Shown here: positions 1 through 6,874 of the stretch, in pieces
Layout: each line of letters starts with the position of its first letter
How positions within the stretch are numbered: position 1 is the stretch's first letter
Assembly: GCA_964386435.1 (NCBI GenBank)
Contig: CAYLSV010000061.1
Span: 1-20,192, forward strand
Source of the DNA: CAYLSV01 sp964386435
GTDB lineage: Bacteria; Planctomycetota; Phycisphaerae; Tepidisphaerales; Tepidisphaeraceae
Length of the DNA stretch: 20,192 bases
Direction of reading: 5' to 3'
Translations under genes and position numbers: made by a program
Notes under the pieces: generated by a model
Seen by the model: the letters and a program-made list of their open reading frames with translations, nothing else
What the model was told of the DNA's origin: nothing
The model's database searches: none

Positions 1-333
1 AGCTTCGGCACCAACGACCTGACCCAGATGACCTTCGGCTACAGCCGCGACGACGCCGGCGTCTTCCTCCGCGAGTACGTCGACAAGGGCATTCTGCCCG
101 AGGACCCGTTCCAAAGCTTGGACACCACCGGCGTGGGCGACCTCGTCCGCATCGCCGTCGAGAAGGGCCGCAGCGTCACCCCCGACCTCAAGCTCGGCAT
201 CTGCGGCGAACACGGCGGCGACCCGGCCAGCGTCCACTTCTGCCACAAGGTCGGCCTCGACTACGTCAGTTGCAGCCCCTTCCGCGTCCCCATCGCCCGC
301 CTCGCCGCCGCCCACGCGGCGCTGGAGGAGTGA
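1..333 (+). CDS. ppdK: Pyruvate, phosphate dikinase, C-terminal fragment
   Basis: The frame is open from base 1, so the gene begins outside the window; 110 codons remain. The fragment starts in the TNDLTQMTFGYSRDD stretch and contains GICGEHGG, which holds the catalytic cysteine of the PEP/pyruvate-binding domain, then DYVSCSPFRVPIARLAAA, all typical of the PPDK C-terminus. In this family the enzyme interconverts pyruvate, ATP and phosphate with PEP, AMP and pyrophosphate in the cytoplasm, using a phosphohistidine swivelling domain that would lie upstream. The GICGEHGG and SCSPFRVPIARLA wording fits PPDK better than PEP synthase or PTS enzyme I. An intrinsic terminator follows 24 bases after the stop, so this is the last gene of its transcript. 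Confidence 0.95.
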   Translation, partial: SFGTNDLTQMTFGYSRDDAGVFLREYVDKGILPEDPFQSLDTTGVGDLVRIAVEKGRSVTPDLKLGICGEHGGDPASVHFCHKVGLDYVSCSPFRVPIARLAAAHAALEE

Positions 334-357
334 GGGCTCCCCTAAGTTGGAAACACA

Positions 358-393
358 AGAGCCTGCGGCGCCACGCGCCGCAGGCTTTTTCTT
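358..393 (+). terminator. Intrinsic terminator after ppdK
   Basis: A perfect 10-bp stem (361-370 with 376-385), extended by A-T and G-T pairs, has a 5-base loop and is followed by TTTTTCTTT. It is the best U-tract terminator in the window. Confidence 0.9.
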
Positions 394-406
394 TGACACC
401 GCCCAG

Positions 407-437
407 CCGACCGGACCTCCGCCGCGTAGCGACGGGG
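407..437 (+). repeat. Dispersed GC-rich palindromic repeat, copy 1
   Basis: The core CCTCCGCCGCGTAGC is preceded by ACCGGA and followed by GACGGGG. It is nearly identical to the reverse complement of 477-507 (one mismatch in 31 bases) and closely related to copies at 6841-6874 and 19671-19700. Copies 1 and 2 form a large inverted repeat with a 39-base spacer. Confidence 0.8.
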
Positions 438-476
438 TAGATTCCGCAGTTCAAGCGATACGCACTTCGGGAGCAG

Positions 477-507
477 CCCCGCCGCTACGCGGCGGAGGTC
501 CGGTCGG
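477..507 (-). repeat. Dispersed GC-rich palindromic repeat, copy 2 (opposite orientation)
   Basis: This copy reads CCCCGCCGCTACGCGGCGG and then AGGTCCGGTCGG. Its centre can fold on itself as GCCGC-TAC-GCGGC. It pairs with copy 1 as a head-to-head unit between the ppdK terminator and the next gene. Confidence 0.8.
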
Positions 508-533
508 TGGTGCGACGCTGACGACTCACGCCG

Positions 534-546
534 TACCGTGCGTCGG
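534..546 (+). promoter_or_regulatory. TANNNT -10-like box before the membrane-protein gene
   Basis: TACCGT (534-539) lies 7 bases before the ATG at 547. It fits the start-proximal -10 pattern shared by twelve genes in this window, although the spacing is one base longer than most. No Shine-Dalgarno sequence is present. Confidence 0.5.
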
Positions 547-1047
547 ATGCGTTCTCCCGAAGACGAGCCATCGGTGTTGGCATACGAGGCGCGGCACTGC
601 CGCACGCCGGCGGAGTATGCCAAGATCGATGCGCGGCGGGTGTCGGCGTCGACGTGGACGGTCGGGTTGGCAGCGCTCGTGATCGCCGGCCTCTGCATCG
701 CCGTCGCGATGGGCTTGGGCAGCGTGATAGCCGCGGCACTTGGGCTGGTACACATCGGGCTGGCGTTCGTCGCCTTTCGTGGCGGCCGGCTGCTTTGGCG
801 GCTTGACCCCGCCGGCGCCAACCCGGCCGCCCACGCGGCAACCGGCATGGCGATGGTGGCGAGCGGCATTGTCATCTGGTTTGCCATCGCCCTCTTTCGC
901 AACGGCACCGGCGACGAAGGCCCGGCCGCCGGCGTCGCGTGCTTCATCGGCTTTTGGGTGCTCGCCCTCGTCCGCCACGTCATCGCCGTCGGCAAAGCCC
1001 GCCACAGCCTCCGGAGACTCCACGAGATGCAACTCGGCGGCGGCTGA
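547..1047 (+). CDS. Hypothetical four-helix membrane protein
   Basis: I do not recognise the family. The 166-residue product has a hydrophilic N-terminus of about 35 residues and then four hydrophobic segments at about 37-56, 59-78, 98-117 and 127-148, joined by short polar loops, with a basic C-terminal tail (GKARHSLRRLHEM). It is therefore probably an inner-membrane protein with both ends in the cytoplasm, given the basic residues at the tail. The frame extends to a GTG at 538, but that codon overlaps the TACCGT box, so the ATG at 547 is preferred. It is flanked by terminators on both sides and is probably monocistronic. Codon use resembles the neighbours, so there is no sign of transfer. 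Function cannot be assigned. Confidence 0.7.
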   Translation: MRSPEDEPSVLAYEARHCRTPAEYAKIDARRVSASTWTVGLAALVIAGLCIAVAMGLGSVIAAALGLVHIGLAFVAFRGGRLLWRLDPAGANPAAHAATGMAMVASGIVIWFAIALFRNGTGDEGPAAGVACFIGFWVLALVRHVIAVGKARHSLRRLHEMQLGGG

Positions 1048-1064
1048 CTGTTGCGGAAGCACAA

Positions 1065-1101
1065 GAAGCCCCCACCGCCTCGTAGAGGCGGTGGGGGTTT
1101 C
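1065..1101 (+). terminator. Intrinsic terminator after the membrane-protein gene
   Basis: A perfect 13-bp stem (1069-1081 with 1085-1097), closed by a GTA triloop, is followed by TTTCTC. A short A-rich stretch before the stem pairs with the T stretch, so it could also work on the minus strand. Confidence 0.88.
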
Positions 1102-1144
1102 TCGTGTGCCTGCATCTCAAAGCGAGTCGCCCTGCCTGCGGATC

Positions 1145-1156
1145 TACCATCCGCGC
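1145..1156 (+). promoter_or_regulatory. TANNNT -10-like box before rtcB
   Basis: TACCAT (1145-1150) is 6 bases before the rtcB ATG. The box lies inside a small hairpin, GCGGAT (1138-1143) with ATCCGC (1149-1154). No Shine-Dalgarno sequence is present. Confidence 0.6.
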
Positions 1157-2650
1157 ATGAACGATTCTCGCCTGCATCGGCTCGACGCGCAGCGGGTGGC
1201 GGTGCGCAACGACTTCGGGGTGCCGGCGACGCTCTTTGCCAACGATGACGTGCCGATCGAGGCGGCGGCGGTGGATGAGTTGCAGGGCGTGCTGGGGTTG
1301 AGCGAAACGGTGGCAACGCTCAGCGGCGACTATGGCGTGGAGCGGGTGGCGCTCACGCCGGACTTCCACAAGGGAGCGGGCATCCCGATCGGCACGGTGC
1401 TGAAGACCGTCGGCTTCGCCGTGCCCGCGGCGATCGGCAACGACATCAACTGCGGCATGCGGCTGCACACCACCGGCCTCGCCGCCGAGCGGGTGCGGGG
1501 CGAACTCGACGCCATCGAACACCGCCTGCGGAACCTCTACTTCGAGGGCGGCCGCAGCATCCCGATGACCCGCACCCAACGCACGGCGTTGTTCCGGGAA
1601 GGGCTTGTCGGCCTGAAAAACAGCGTGCCGAAGTCGCAGCAGGACGGGCTGTGGCGGGACTTCCACCGCGTGCCCGACGCCGAGCACGAGCGGGTGCATC
1701 ACGGCGGCTCGATGCAAGCGGACGCCACGCCCGGCCTCGACGACTTCCTCGGGCCGACCGACGGCTCGCTGACCCGCGACGGCCAAATCGGCAGCATTGG
1801 CGGGGGCAACCATTTTGTTGAGCTGCAGGAAGTCCGCCGCATCCTCGACGGCCCCACCGCTCACGCCTGGGACCTGAAGCCGGGGCAGGTGACGGTCATG
1901 GTCCACTCCGGCTCGCTGGGCGTCGGCGGGCAAGTCGGCACCCGCACCCGCCAGTTGCTGCAAACGGCATGGCCCGCCGGCGTGAAGCAACCGGCCAGCG
2001 GCATCCTGCCGTTGCCGGCGGGCGCGGCGCTGGATTCGTTCTGGACGTCGATGAGTAACGCCGCCAACTTCGCCTTCGCCAACCGATTGTTCCTCGCGCT
2101 CATGGCCCTGCGCGGCCTCGCCGACACGTTCGGCGAGTTCGCCAACCAGACGCTGTACGACGCCCCGCACAACCTCGTTTGGCGGGATGATTCGGGCGGC
2201 GTGCCGACGTTTTTGCACCGCAAGGGCGCGTGCCCGAGCCGCGGCTTCGAGGCGATGGCCGAGACGCCGTTCGCGTACCACGGCGAGCCGGTGCTGGTGC
2301 CGGGATCGATGGGTGCCAGCAGCTTCATTCTCGCCGGCCGCGGCCATGCCGAAGCGCTCGAAAGCGCCAGCCACGGTGCCGGCCGGCAGCTCTCCCGCGG
2401 CCGGGCGCTCAAAGCCGATGACGCGCAGTTTCGTCAGTTTCTCCGGGATTTTCGAGTCGTCACGCCAATCGACCTCAACCGCCCGGACGTGAAGCACCGC
2501 CGCGACATCGTCGAGAAGAAGCTGGTCGACCTCAAGAAGGAGGCCCCGTTCGCCTACAAAGGCATCGGCCCTGTGATCGAGACCCTCACCGCCGCCAACC
2601 TCGCCCAGCCGGTGGCGGAACTGACGCCGCTGCTGACGGTGAAGGCGTGA
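1157..2650 (+). CDS. rtcB: RtcB-family RNA-splicing ligase
   Basis: The 497-residue product has the RtcB signatures in order: DFHKGAGIPIGTV (69-81), GNDINCGMR (94-102), GGGNHFVEL (215-223), VMVHSGSLG (247-255), PHNLVW (337-342), FLHRKGACPSRG (352-363), VPGSMGASSF (381-390) and SHGAGRQLSRG (405-415). Spacing matches the archaeal enzyme: D96, C99, H219, H250 and H338 are the expected Mn2+ ligands and H406 the residue that is guanylylated. RtcB joins 2',3'-cyclic-phosphate or 3'-phosphate RNA ends to 5'-OH ends using GTP, in RNA repair or tRNA splicing. The frame is open further upstream, but the ATG at 1157 begins the conserved region and sits 6 bases after a TANNNT box. No archease or rtcA is adjacent. 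NDINC replaces the more usual VDIGC, a modest variation. Confidence 0.93.
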   Translation: MNDSRLHRLDAQRVAVRNDFGVPATLFANDDVPIEAAAVDELQGVLGLSETVATLSGDYGVERVALTPDFHKGAGIPIGTVLKTVGFAVPAAIGNDINCGMRLHTTGLAAERVRGELDAIEHRLRNLYFEGGRSIPMTRTQRTALFREGLVGLKNSVPKSQQDGLWRDFHRVPDAEHERVHHGGSMQADATPGLDDFLGPTDGSLTRDGQIGSIGGGNHFVELQEVRRILDGPTAHAWDLKPGQVTVMVHSGSLGVGGQVGTRTRQLLQTAWPAGVKQPASGILPLPAGAALDSFWTSMSNAANFAFANRLFLALMALRGLADTFGEFANQTLYDAPHNLVWRDDSGGVPTFLHRKGACPSRGFEAMAETPFAYHGEPVLVPGSMGASSFILAGRGHAEALESASHGAGRQLSRGRALKADDAQFRQFLRDFRVVTPIDLNRPDVKHRRDIVEKKLVDLKKEAPFAYKGIGPVIETLTAANLAQPVAELTPLLTVKA

Positions 2651-2671
2651 GCGGGCATCAATGAAGTCGCG

Positions 2672-3772
2672 TCACCGGATCGAGAGCTCCCGGCCGAAGA
2701 AGTCCTGCTTCATGGCCGCCTTGCACAGCGCCAGCGTTTCCTCGGCCACCTCGTTGGCTTGGCGGGTGCCGTCGCGGAGGGCATCCATCACATCGTCTGG
2801 GCGGGCTTCATACTGTTGGCGTCGGTCGCGGATCGGCGTCATGATTTTATCGAGCGAGGTTAGAAGCGCCTTCTTCAACTCGCCGTCACCGGGGGCGGCG
2901 TCGCCGCCTTTGGAGTATCGCTCGGCCCAGTCTTCGACTTGCTGCTGATCGCCGTGGAAGCTGCGGAGGTAGGCGAACAGCGGGTTGACGGCAGGGTCGG
3001 GGTTGCCGGCGTCGGTCATGTGGACACGGGCGGGATCGGTGTACATCTTTTGAATCTTCTTCTTGACGGTCTTGGGATCGTCGCCGAGGAAAATCGCGTT
3101 GTTCAGGCTTTTGGACATCTTTTGCAGCTTGCCATCGACGGGCGCGCCGGTGCCCGGCAGGCGGCCGACGCGGCCGATCTTGAGCTGCGGGACGGGCAGG
3201 ACGCCAGCTTTGTCGGCGTCCTCGGCTTGCGGGTCGACGCCGGCGTAGAGCTGGTTGAACCGCCGGGCGACCTCGCGGGTCATCTCGAGGTGCGGGGCCT
3301 GGTCCTCGCCGACCGGCACCACGTCCGGCCGGAACGCCAGGATGTCGGCCGTCTGGCCAACGGCGTAGAGGGGGAAGCCGAAACTATGTTTGTCGCCCAG
3401 CCCTTTGTCCTTGAGTTCTTGCGTCAGTGTCGGGTTGCGCATCACCCGGTTGAACGGCAAAAGCATGGCGAAGAAGAACGTCAACTCGTCGATGGCCGGC
3501 ACCTCGCTTTGCACGAACATCGCCGACTTCGCCGGGTCGATGCCGATGGCGAGCCAATCGGTGGCGACGTCGATCACGCTCTGGCGGATGTCGGCCGGCG
3601 AATCGGCGCGGGTGGTGAATGCGTGCTTGTTGGCGATCAGAAAGAAGCAGTCGTGACTGTCCTGCATCGCCAAGCGGTTTTCGAGGCTGCCGACCCAGTG
3701 GCCCAAGTGCAGGCGGCCGGTGGGCGTGTCGCCGGTGAGCAGGCGCGGCTTCGTCGGGGCGTCGGCGGGCAT
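2672..3772 (-). CDS. trpS: Tryptophanyl-tRNA synthetase
   Basis: This 366-residue class I aminoacyl-tRNA synthetase charges tRNA-Trp with tryptophan in the cytoplasm. The HIGH-type motif is in GRLHLGHWVGSL (19-30) and the KMSKS loop at 218-222 (LQKMSKSLNNAIFLGD). Other family features are MFVQSEVPA (85-93), NPTLTQE (113-119), GFPLYAVGQTADIL (132-145) and VPVGEDQAPHLEMTR (152-166). Length is slightly above the usual 330 or so, with the extra residues spread through the middle and C-terminus. The reading frame runs 45 codons further upstream, but the ATG at 3772 directly precedes the conserved start and is 5 bases from a TACGCT box. It is convergent with rtcB (21 bases between stops) and downstream of murQ in the same direction, although its own promoter and an intervening inverted repeat suggest separate transcription. 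Confidence 0.95.
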   Translation of the reverse strand: MPADAPTKPRLLTGDTPTGRLHLGHWVGSLENRLAMQDSHDCFFLIANKHAFTTRADSPADIRQSVIDVATDWLAIGIDPAKSAMFVQSEVPAIDELTFFFAMLLPFNRVMRNPTLTQELKDKGLGDKHSFGFPLYAVGQTADILAFRPDVVPVGEDQAPHLEMTREVARRFNQLYAGVDPQAEDADKAGVLPVPQLKIGRVGRLPGTGAPVDGKLQKMSKSLNNAIFLGDDPKTVKKKIQKMYTDPARVHMTDAGNPDPAVNPLFAYLRSFHGDQQQVEDWAERYSKGGDAAPGDGELKKALLTSLDKIMTPIRDRRQQYEARPDDVMDALRDGTRQANEVAEETLALCKAAMKQDFFGRELSIR

Positions 3773-3783
3773 GGCGGAGCGTA
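3773..3783 (-). promoter_or_regulatory. TANNNT -10-like box before trpS
   Basis: On the minus strand TACGCT (3783-3778) is followed by CCGCC and then the ATG. A weak -35-like CTTCAC lies 17 bases upstream (3806-3801), inside the tandem repeat at 3789-3818. Confidence 0.6.
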
Positions 3784-3788
3784 TCAGG

Positions 3789-3818
3789 AAGTGTGACGTG
3801 GTGAAGCGTGACGTGGCG
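3789..3818 (-). repeat. Tandem 15-bp repeat upstream of trpS
   Basis: On the plus strand, AAGTGTGACGTGGTG (3789-3803) is followed immediately by AAGCGTGACGTGGCG (3804-3818), 13 of 15 bases identical. It overlaps the expected -35 region of the trpS promoter, so it could bind a regulator. No regulator can be named. Confidence 0.6.
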
Positions 3819-3862
3819 ATTTGCCGGAGAGCATGACACTCTTTCCGGCAAATCATCACGTC
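3810..3862. repeat. Long inverted repeat between murQ and trpS
   Basis: GACGTG (3810-3815), GATTTGCCGG (3818-3827) and AGAG (3828-3831) pair with CTCT (3839-3842), CCGGCAAATC (3845-3854) and CACGTC (3857-3862), interrupted by a 2x2 mismatch and a 2-base bulge. The loop is 7 bases. There is no T-run on either side, so it is a weak terminator candidate for murQ or a regulatory structure. Confidence 0.65.
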
Positions 3863-3875
3863 GCAGTTTGCCGCG

Positions 3876-4781
3876 TCACCTTTCAATCGCCCGCCGCAGG
3901 CGGCCATCGGCGGCGTGCAGCTTCTCGCGGGCGGCGTCCTTGTCGACGCTCAGCTTGTGCATGACGACCGCCACCTTCACGTGGCCGTCGGCTTGGCGGA
4001 GCAGGTCGAGGGCGTCGTCGCGGGGCAAGTCCGTGAGCATCGAGACGATCCGGCCGCCGCGGTCCCAGAGCTTGGCGTTGGTGGCCTTGAGGTCGACCAT
4101 CAGGTTGTCGTAGCACTTGCCCAGCAGGATGAAGGCGGTGGTCGTGATCTGGTTGAGCACGAGCTTGGTCGCCGTGCCGGCCTTGAGGCGGGTGGAGCCG
4201 GTGAGCACTTCGGGGCCGGTCAGTGGGGCCAGGCGGACATCGACCTCGGCTTCGTTCGGCGTCGGCGGGCAGCAGGCGAGAAAGACGGTGTACGCGCCAA
4301 ACTCCTTCGCCCGACGGAGCGCGCCGTGGACGTAGGGCGTGGTCCCACCGGCGGCGATGCCGAGAACGACGTCGTTTTCTGCAACATTTTGCGCATCAAC
4401 GTCAGCCGCCCCGCCTTCGGGCGAGTCCTCGGCTCCTTCCTGCGCGACGAACATGGCCGCCTGGCCGCCGGCGATGAGGCCGACAATTTGCTCTGGGTCG
4501 GCCCGGAACGTGGGCGGGCACTCGGTGGCGTCGAGGACGCCCAACCGGCCGCTGGTGCCGGCGCCGAGGTAGATGAGTCGCCCGCCGAGTTTCAGCCGGT
4601 CGGCGACGACTTGGGCGACGGTCGCCACGTCGTCGCTGATCGCTGCCGCCGCCGCCGCCGCGACGGCGTCCTGCTCGGCCATGACCTTGACGATCTCGGC
4701 GGCGCTCTTGGCGTCGAGGCCGGCCGACTCGGGCAAACGGGTTTCGGTGAGAATCTTCGAACGATCGGCGGAAGGCGTCAT
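3876..4781 (-). CDS. murQ: N-acetylmuramic acid 6-phosphate etherase
   Basis: The 301-residue sugar isomerase (SIS) fold protein matches MurQ throughout: TETRLPESAGLDAKS (12-26), RLIYLGAGTSGRLGVLDATE (68-87) continuing into CPPTF with the catalytic Glu at 87, GIAAGGTTPYV (141-151) and GPEVLTGSTRLKAGTATKL (189-207). MurQ cleaves the lactyl ether of MurNAc-6-phosphate to give GlcNAc-6-phosphate and D-lactate, part of peptidoglycan recycling in the cytoplasm. Its presence implies the organism makes or scavenges peptidoglycan. No PTS transporter, anhydro-MurNAc kinase or amidase is adjacent. The ATG at 4781 is 6 bases from a TACGCT box. The gene is divergent from aroB, with only 51 bases between starts. 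Length and motifs are normal. Confidence 0.95.
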   Translation of the reverse strand: MTPSADRSKILTETRLPESAGLDAKSAAEIVKVMAEQDAVAAAAAAAISDDVATVAQVVADRLKLGGRLIYLGAGTSGRLGVLDATECPPTFRADPEQIVGLIAGGQAAMFVAQEGAEDSPEGGAADVDAQNVAENDVVLGIAAGGTTPYVHGALRRAKEFGAYTVFLACCPPTPNEAEVDVRLAPLTGPEVLTGSTRLKAGTATKLVLNQITTTAFILLGKCYDNLMVDLKATNAKLWDRGGRIVSMLTDLPRDDALDLLRQADGHVKVAVVMHKLSVDKDAAREKLHAADGRLRRAIER

Positions 4782-4793
4782 GCTCGAAGCGTA
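4782..4793 (-). promoter_or_regulatory. TANNNT -10-like box before murQ
   Basis: On the minus strand TACGCT (4793-4788) is followed by six bases and the ATG. No Shine-Dalgarno sequence is present. Confidence 0.6.
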
Positions 4794-4821
4794 GTGGGCG
4801 ACCGCCCGTCATGAACCCGGC

Positions 4822-4832
4822 TACCGTCGGGC
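4822..4832 (+). promoter_or_regulatory. TANNNT -10-like box before aroB
   Basis: TACCGT (4822-4827) is 5 bases before the GTG start. It faces the murQ box across a shared 51-base region, so any -35 determinants of the two promoters must overlap. Confidence 0.55.
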
Positions 4833-5936
4833 GTGACGCGGCGCATCGACGTGAAGCTGGCGGGCGGAACCTACGGCGTGGACGTCGGCCGGGGGCTGTT
4901 GGCGTCGCTGGGCCGGCGGGTGCGGGAGGTCGCGCCGGCCGGGCGGGCGGTGTTGGTGGTCGATCCGAACGTGGGCGGGCATGCCGACGTGGCGGAGCGA
5001 TCGTTGCGGGCGGCGGGGTTTGAGGTGGTGCGGGTGGCGCTGGCCGGCGGCGAGGCGGGGAAGACGCTGGACGGGTTGAGGCCGGCCTTCGACGCGGCGC
5101 TCTCGGCGGGCATTGAGCGGGCGACGCCCGTGGTCGGCCTGGGCGGCGGGGTCACGACGGACATGGCCGGTTTCCTCGCCGCGACGCTGCTGCGGGGGGT
5201 GCCGTTGGTGCAAATGCCGACGTCGCTGTTGGCCATGGTCGACGCCAGCGTCGGCGGCAAGACGGGCGTTAACCACACGGCCGGGAAGAACCTGATCGGC
5301 GCGTTCCACCAACCGAGCCGGGTCATCATCGATGTCGATGTGTTGCGCACGCTGCCGCCGCGGGAGATGCGGTGTGGGCTGGCCGAGTGCATCAAGCACG
5401 ACGTCATCCGCGACGCGACCCATTTCGATCAGTTGGCCGACGTGCTGCCGCGGGCGCTGGCGGCGGAGCCGGACGCGCTGGTGGAGCTGGTCGCCCACAA
5501 CGTCGCGATCAAAGCGGCCGTCGTCGAGCAAGACCCGCACGAGCGCGGCGTCCGCGCGCACCTCAACCTCGGCCACACCTTCGGCCACGCGATTGAGAAT
5601 GTCACGCACCACCGCGTGCCCCACGGCGAGGCGGTCGCCTTGGGCTTGTGTGCCGCGGCCGAGCTGGCGACGCTCACCGGCGACATGACGCCCGACGATG
5701 CGGAACGGGTCCGGCAAACCGTAGCACTTGCCGGCCTACCAACCGGCGGCCTCGAAGCCGACCCGGCGGCGCTGGTCCAGGCGATGCGGTTCGACAAAAA
5801 AGCCCGCGCCGGCCGCCCGCGTTTCGTGCTGCCCGTCGGCTTGGGCGCGGCCAAAGTGGCCGAGGAGGTGCCCACCGAGCGGGTACAGGCGGCCACGGCG
5901 TCGATATGTGCGGCCGGCGGGCGACATGCGGTCTAA
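4833..5936 (+). CDS. aroB: 3-dehydroquinate synthase
   Basis: The 367-residue product carries the family's NAD-binding GLGGGVTTDMAGFLAAT (102-118), PTSLLAMVDASVGGKTGVN (129-147), GKNLIGAFHQP (151-161) and LNLGHTFGHAIE (244-255). E185 (in LAECIKHD), H248 and H264 are the expected Zn2+ ligands, with the usual 16-residue spacing between the two histidines. The enzyme converts DAHP to 3-dehydroquinate in the second step of the shikimate pathway, in the cytoplasm. The start is a GTG at 4833, supported by a TACCGT box 5 bases upstream; a nearby ATG at 4811 is out of frame. No other aromatic-pathway gene is adjacent, although trpS lies nearby on the opposite strand. Confidence 0.95.
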   Translation: MTRRIDVKLAGGTYGVDVGRGLLASLGRRVREVAPAGRAVLVVDPNVGGHADVAERSLRAAGFEVVRVALAGGEAGKTLDGLRPAFDAALSAGIERATPVVGLGGGVTTDMAGFLAATLLRGVPLVQMPTSLLAMVDASVGGKTGVNHTAGKNLIGAFHQPSRVIIDVDVLRTLPPREMRCGLAECIKHDVIRDATHFDQLADVLPRALAAEPDALVELVAHNVAIKAAVVEQDPHERGVRAHLNLGHTFGHAIENVTHHRVPHGEAVALGLCAAAELATLTGDMTPDDAERVRQTVALAGLPTGGLEADPAALVQAMRFDKKARAGRPRFVLPVGLGAAKVAEEVPTERVQAATASICAAGGRHAV

Positions 5937-5979
5937 CCGGATCGGGTGAAAAAACCTGCCCTTGCCGTCGGATGAGCGG

Positions 5980-6008
5980 TTGACGGCGCGTGCAGGAGCG
6001 GCAACAAT
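5980..6008 (+). promoter_or_regulatory. Candidate sigma70-type promoter for an RNA transcript
   Basis: TTGACG (5980-5985) and AACAAT (6003-6008) are separated by exactly 17 bases. The expected transcription start is about 6015, which is the 5' end of the closing helix of the structured segment. The 10-mer CGGCAACAAT is also found directly before the PspC gene. Confidence 0.55.
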
Positions 6009-6014
6009 GCCCGC

Positions 6015-6188
6015 GTGCCGGCCCGCAAGGGCCTTGTCCATCCCGCGCACCGGCCTTGCCAGGCCGTCATGCGGGCTTCCACGAGAACGTGCGACCTTGC
6101 CGAATCTGGCCGCCCCGCGGTCGAGTCGGCGACCGGCTGACCCAAGGGATGGGTCGGTCGGCCCACCGCGCGTCCCCGCAGCCGGCAC
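6015..6188 (+). ncRNA. Candidate structured RNA, class unknown
   Basis: Three nested long-range helices are visible: GTGCCGGC (6015-6022) with GCCGGCAC (6181-6188), GGGCC (6029-6033) with GGCCC (6160-6164), and CCATCCC (6038-6044) with GGGATGG (6146-6152). All are perfect. Inside them are local hairpins at 6051-6066 (6 bp, TGCC loop), 6080-6091 (4 bp, AGAA loop) and 6118-6135 (6 bp). The length of about 174 nt resembles 6S RNA, but the branched interior does not clearly match it, and I see no signatures of RNase P RNA, tmRNA or SRP RNA. It could be a free RNA or the leader of the PilZ gene. GC-rich DNA folds easily, and competing hairpins exist (6020-6033, 6133-6161), so this remains a proposal. 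Confidence 0.4.
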
Positions 6189-6428
6189 CACGGAAGCAGG
6201 AGAACCAAAGGATCTGAACCCAGCGTTCCACCCGCCCCGGCCGTCGCCGGGCGCGGCATGACATCATCACCCCGGCCGATTTCGCCCGCCTCCCGCCGAC
6301 CGTGTCGGCAGCACCCGGTACACCGCCGCCCGCGCAAGACGGTGGCGGCCGACGCGAGCGCGCCCGGCGGCCTGCCTCCGCAACATCCACCAAGTCGCAC
6401 CACACCCTGTCGCCAAGTTGATCCACCC

Positions 6429-6824
6429 ATGATGAGTCGCAAGCGCAAGCGCACCGGCCTCGGCCCGCCGCCGGTCAAGCCCGCCGTCACGTTGCAGGCA
6501 GTTACGCCCGCCGCCCAGCAGGAACACCTCGGCCGCGGCCCGCTGCGGGGGGCCCGCCGGGTTTCGCCCCGGCCCGCGGCCGTCCTCGAAGTCCTTGGCG
6601 GCGGGGGCGACGGGCAGCAGTTCAACGTCATCACCCGCGACTCGGCCGAGGGCGGCGTGGCGTTCATGCTCAAACGCGAGCTGCCCATCGGCCAGGCCTG
6701 CACCCTCACCCCCGCCAACGCCACCGCCCGCGTGGCGGCCAAAAGCGTTGAGGTTACCCGCTGCCGCCCGATCAGCCAGGGCCGCTACGAGTGCGCCGTC
6801 CGCTACGTCGCCCCGGCGAACTGA
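6429..6824 (+). CDS. PilZ-domain protein, probable c-di-GMP-binding
   Basis: The 131-residue protein has a basic, proline-rich N-terminus and a PilZ-like domain from about residue 42. An RxxxR motif (R44-VSP-R48) is followed by a strand and then RDSAEGGVAF (70-79), corresponding to the (D/N)xSxxG motif with Ala replacing Ser. The C-terminal part (GRYECAVRYVAP, 117-128) matches the closing strand of the barrel. PilZ domains bind cyclic di-GMP through these two motifs and control motility, secretion or polysaccharide synthesis; no partner domain is attached here. ATG codons at 6429 and 6432 are both possible; no Shine-Dalgarno or TANNNT box is obvious (TTGATC lies 5 bases upstream). The gene follows the candidate structured RNA. 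Confidence 0.65.
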   Translation: MMSRKRKRTGLGPPPVKPAVTLQAVTPAAQQEHLGRGPLRGARRVSPRPAAVLEVLGGGGDGQQFNVITRDSAEGGVAFMLKRELPIGQACTLTPANATARVAAKSVEVTRCRPISQGRYECAVRYVAPAN

Positions 6825-6840
6825 AGATCAAATGGTGCCG

Positions 6841-6874
6841 ACCGGCCGGACCTCCGCCGCGTGGCGGTGGGGCT
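6841..6874 (+). repeat. Dispersed GC-rich palindromic repeat, copy 3
   Basis: ACCGGCCGGACCTCCGCCGC continues with GTGGCGGTGGGGCT, the same orientation as copy 1, about three mismatches from the reverse complement of copy 2. It begins 16 bases after the PilZ stop codon. Confidence 0.75.

Larger units (their letters stand above)
5937..6428. other. 492-base interval without a credible protein gene
   Basis: Open frames here are proline/arginine-rich shadow translations of GC-rich DNA on both strands, with no family resemblance. The interval holds a promoter (5980-6008) and a foldable segment (6015-6188). Beyond 6188 there is a small hairpin-forming CCCGGC-CGTC-GCCGGG around 6240 but no T-run, and otherwise nothing recognisable before the PilZ gene. 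Confidence 0.6.

Noticed and set aside
980..2497. Long minus-strand open frame across rtcB
   Set aside because: It is the antisense shadow of a conserved RtcB gene; the translation is Arg/Ala/Val-rich with no family resemblance.
6015..6140. 41-codon GTG frame just after the AACAAT box
   Set aside because: It is correctly placed for a leaderless start but has no recognisable features, and the same bases form the nested helices; a structured RNA explains the region better.
6190..6225. tRNA-like T-arm (GGGTTCAGATCC on the minus strand)
   Set aside because: The flanking bases do not form a T stem, and no acceptor or anticodon stem can be drawn; no tRNA gene was found in the window.
6015..6260. 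RNase P RNA, SRP RNA, tmRNA or c-di-GMP riboswitch
   Set aside because: GGAAGCAG at 6191-6198 recalls SRP RNA, but the matching loop and helix are missing, and none of the conserved cores of the other classes is present on either strand.
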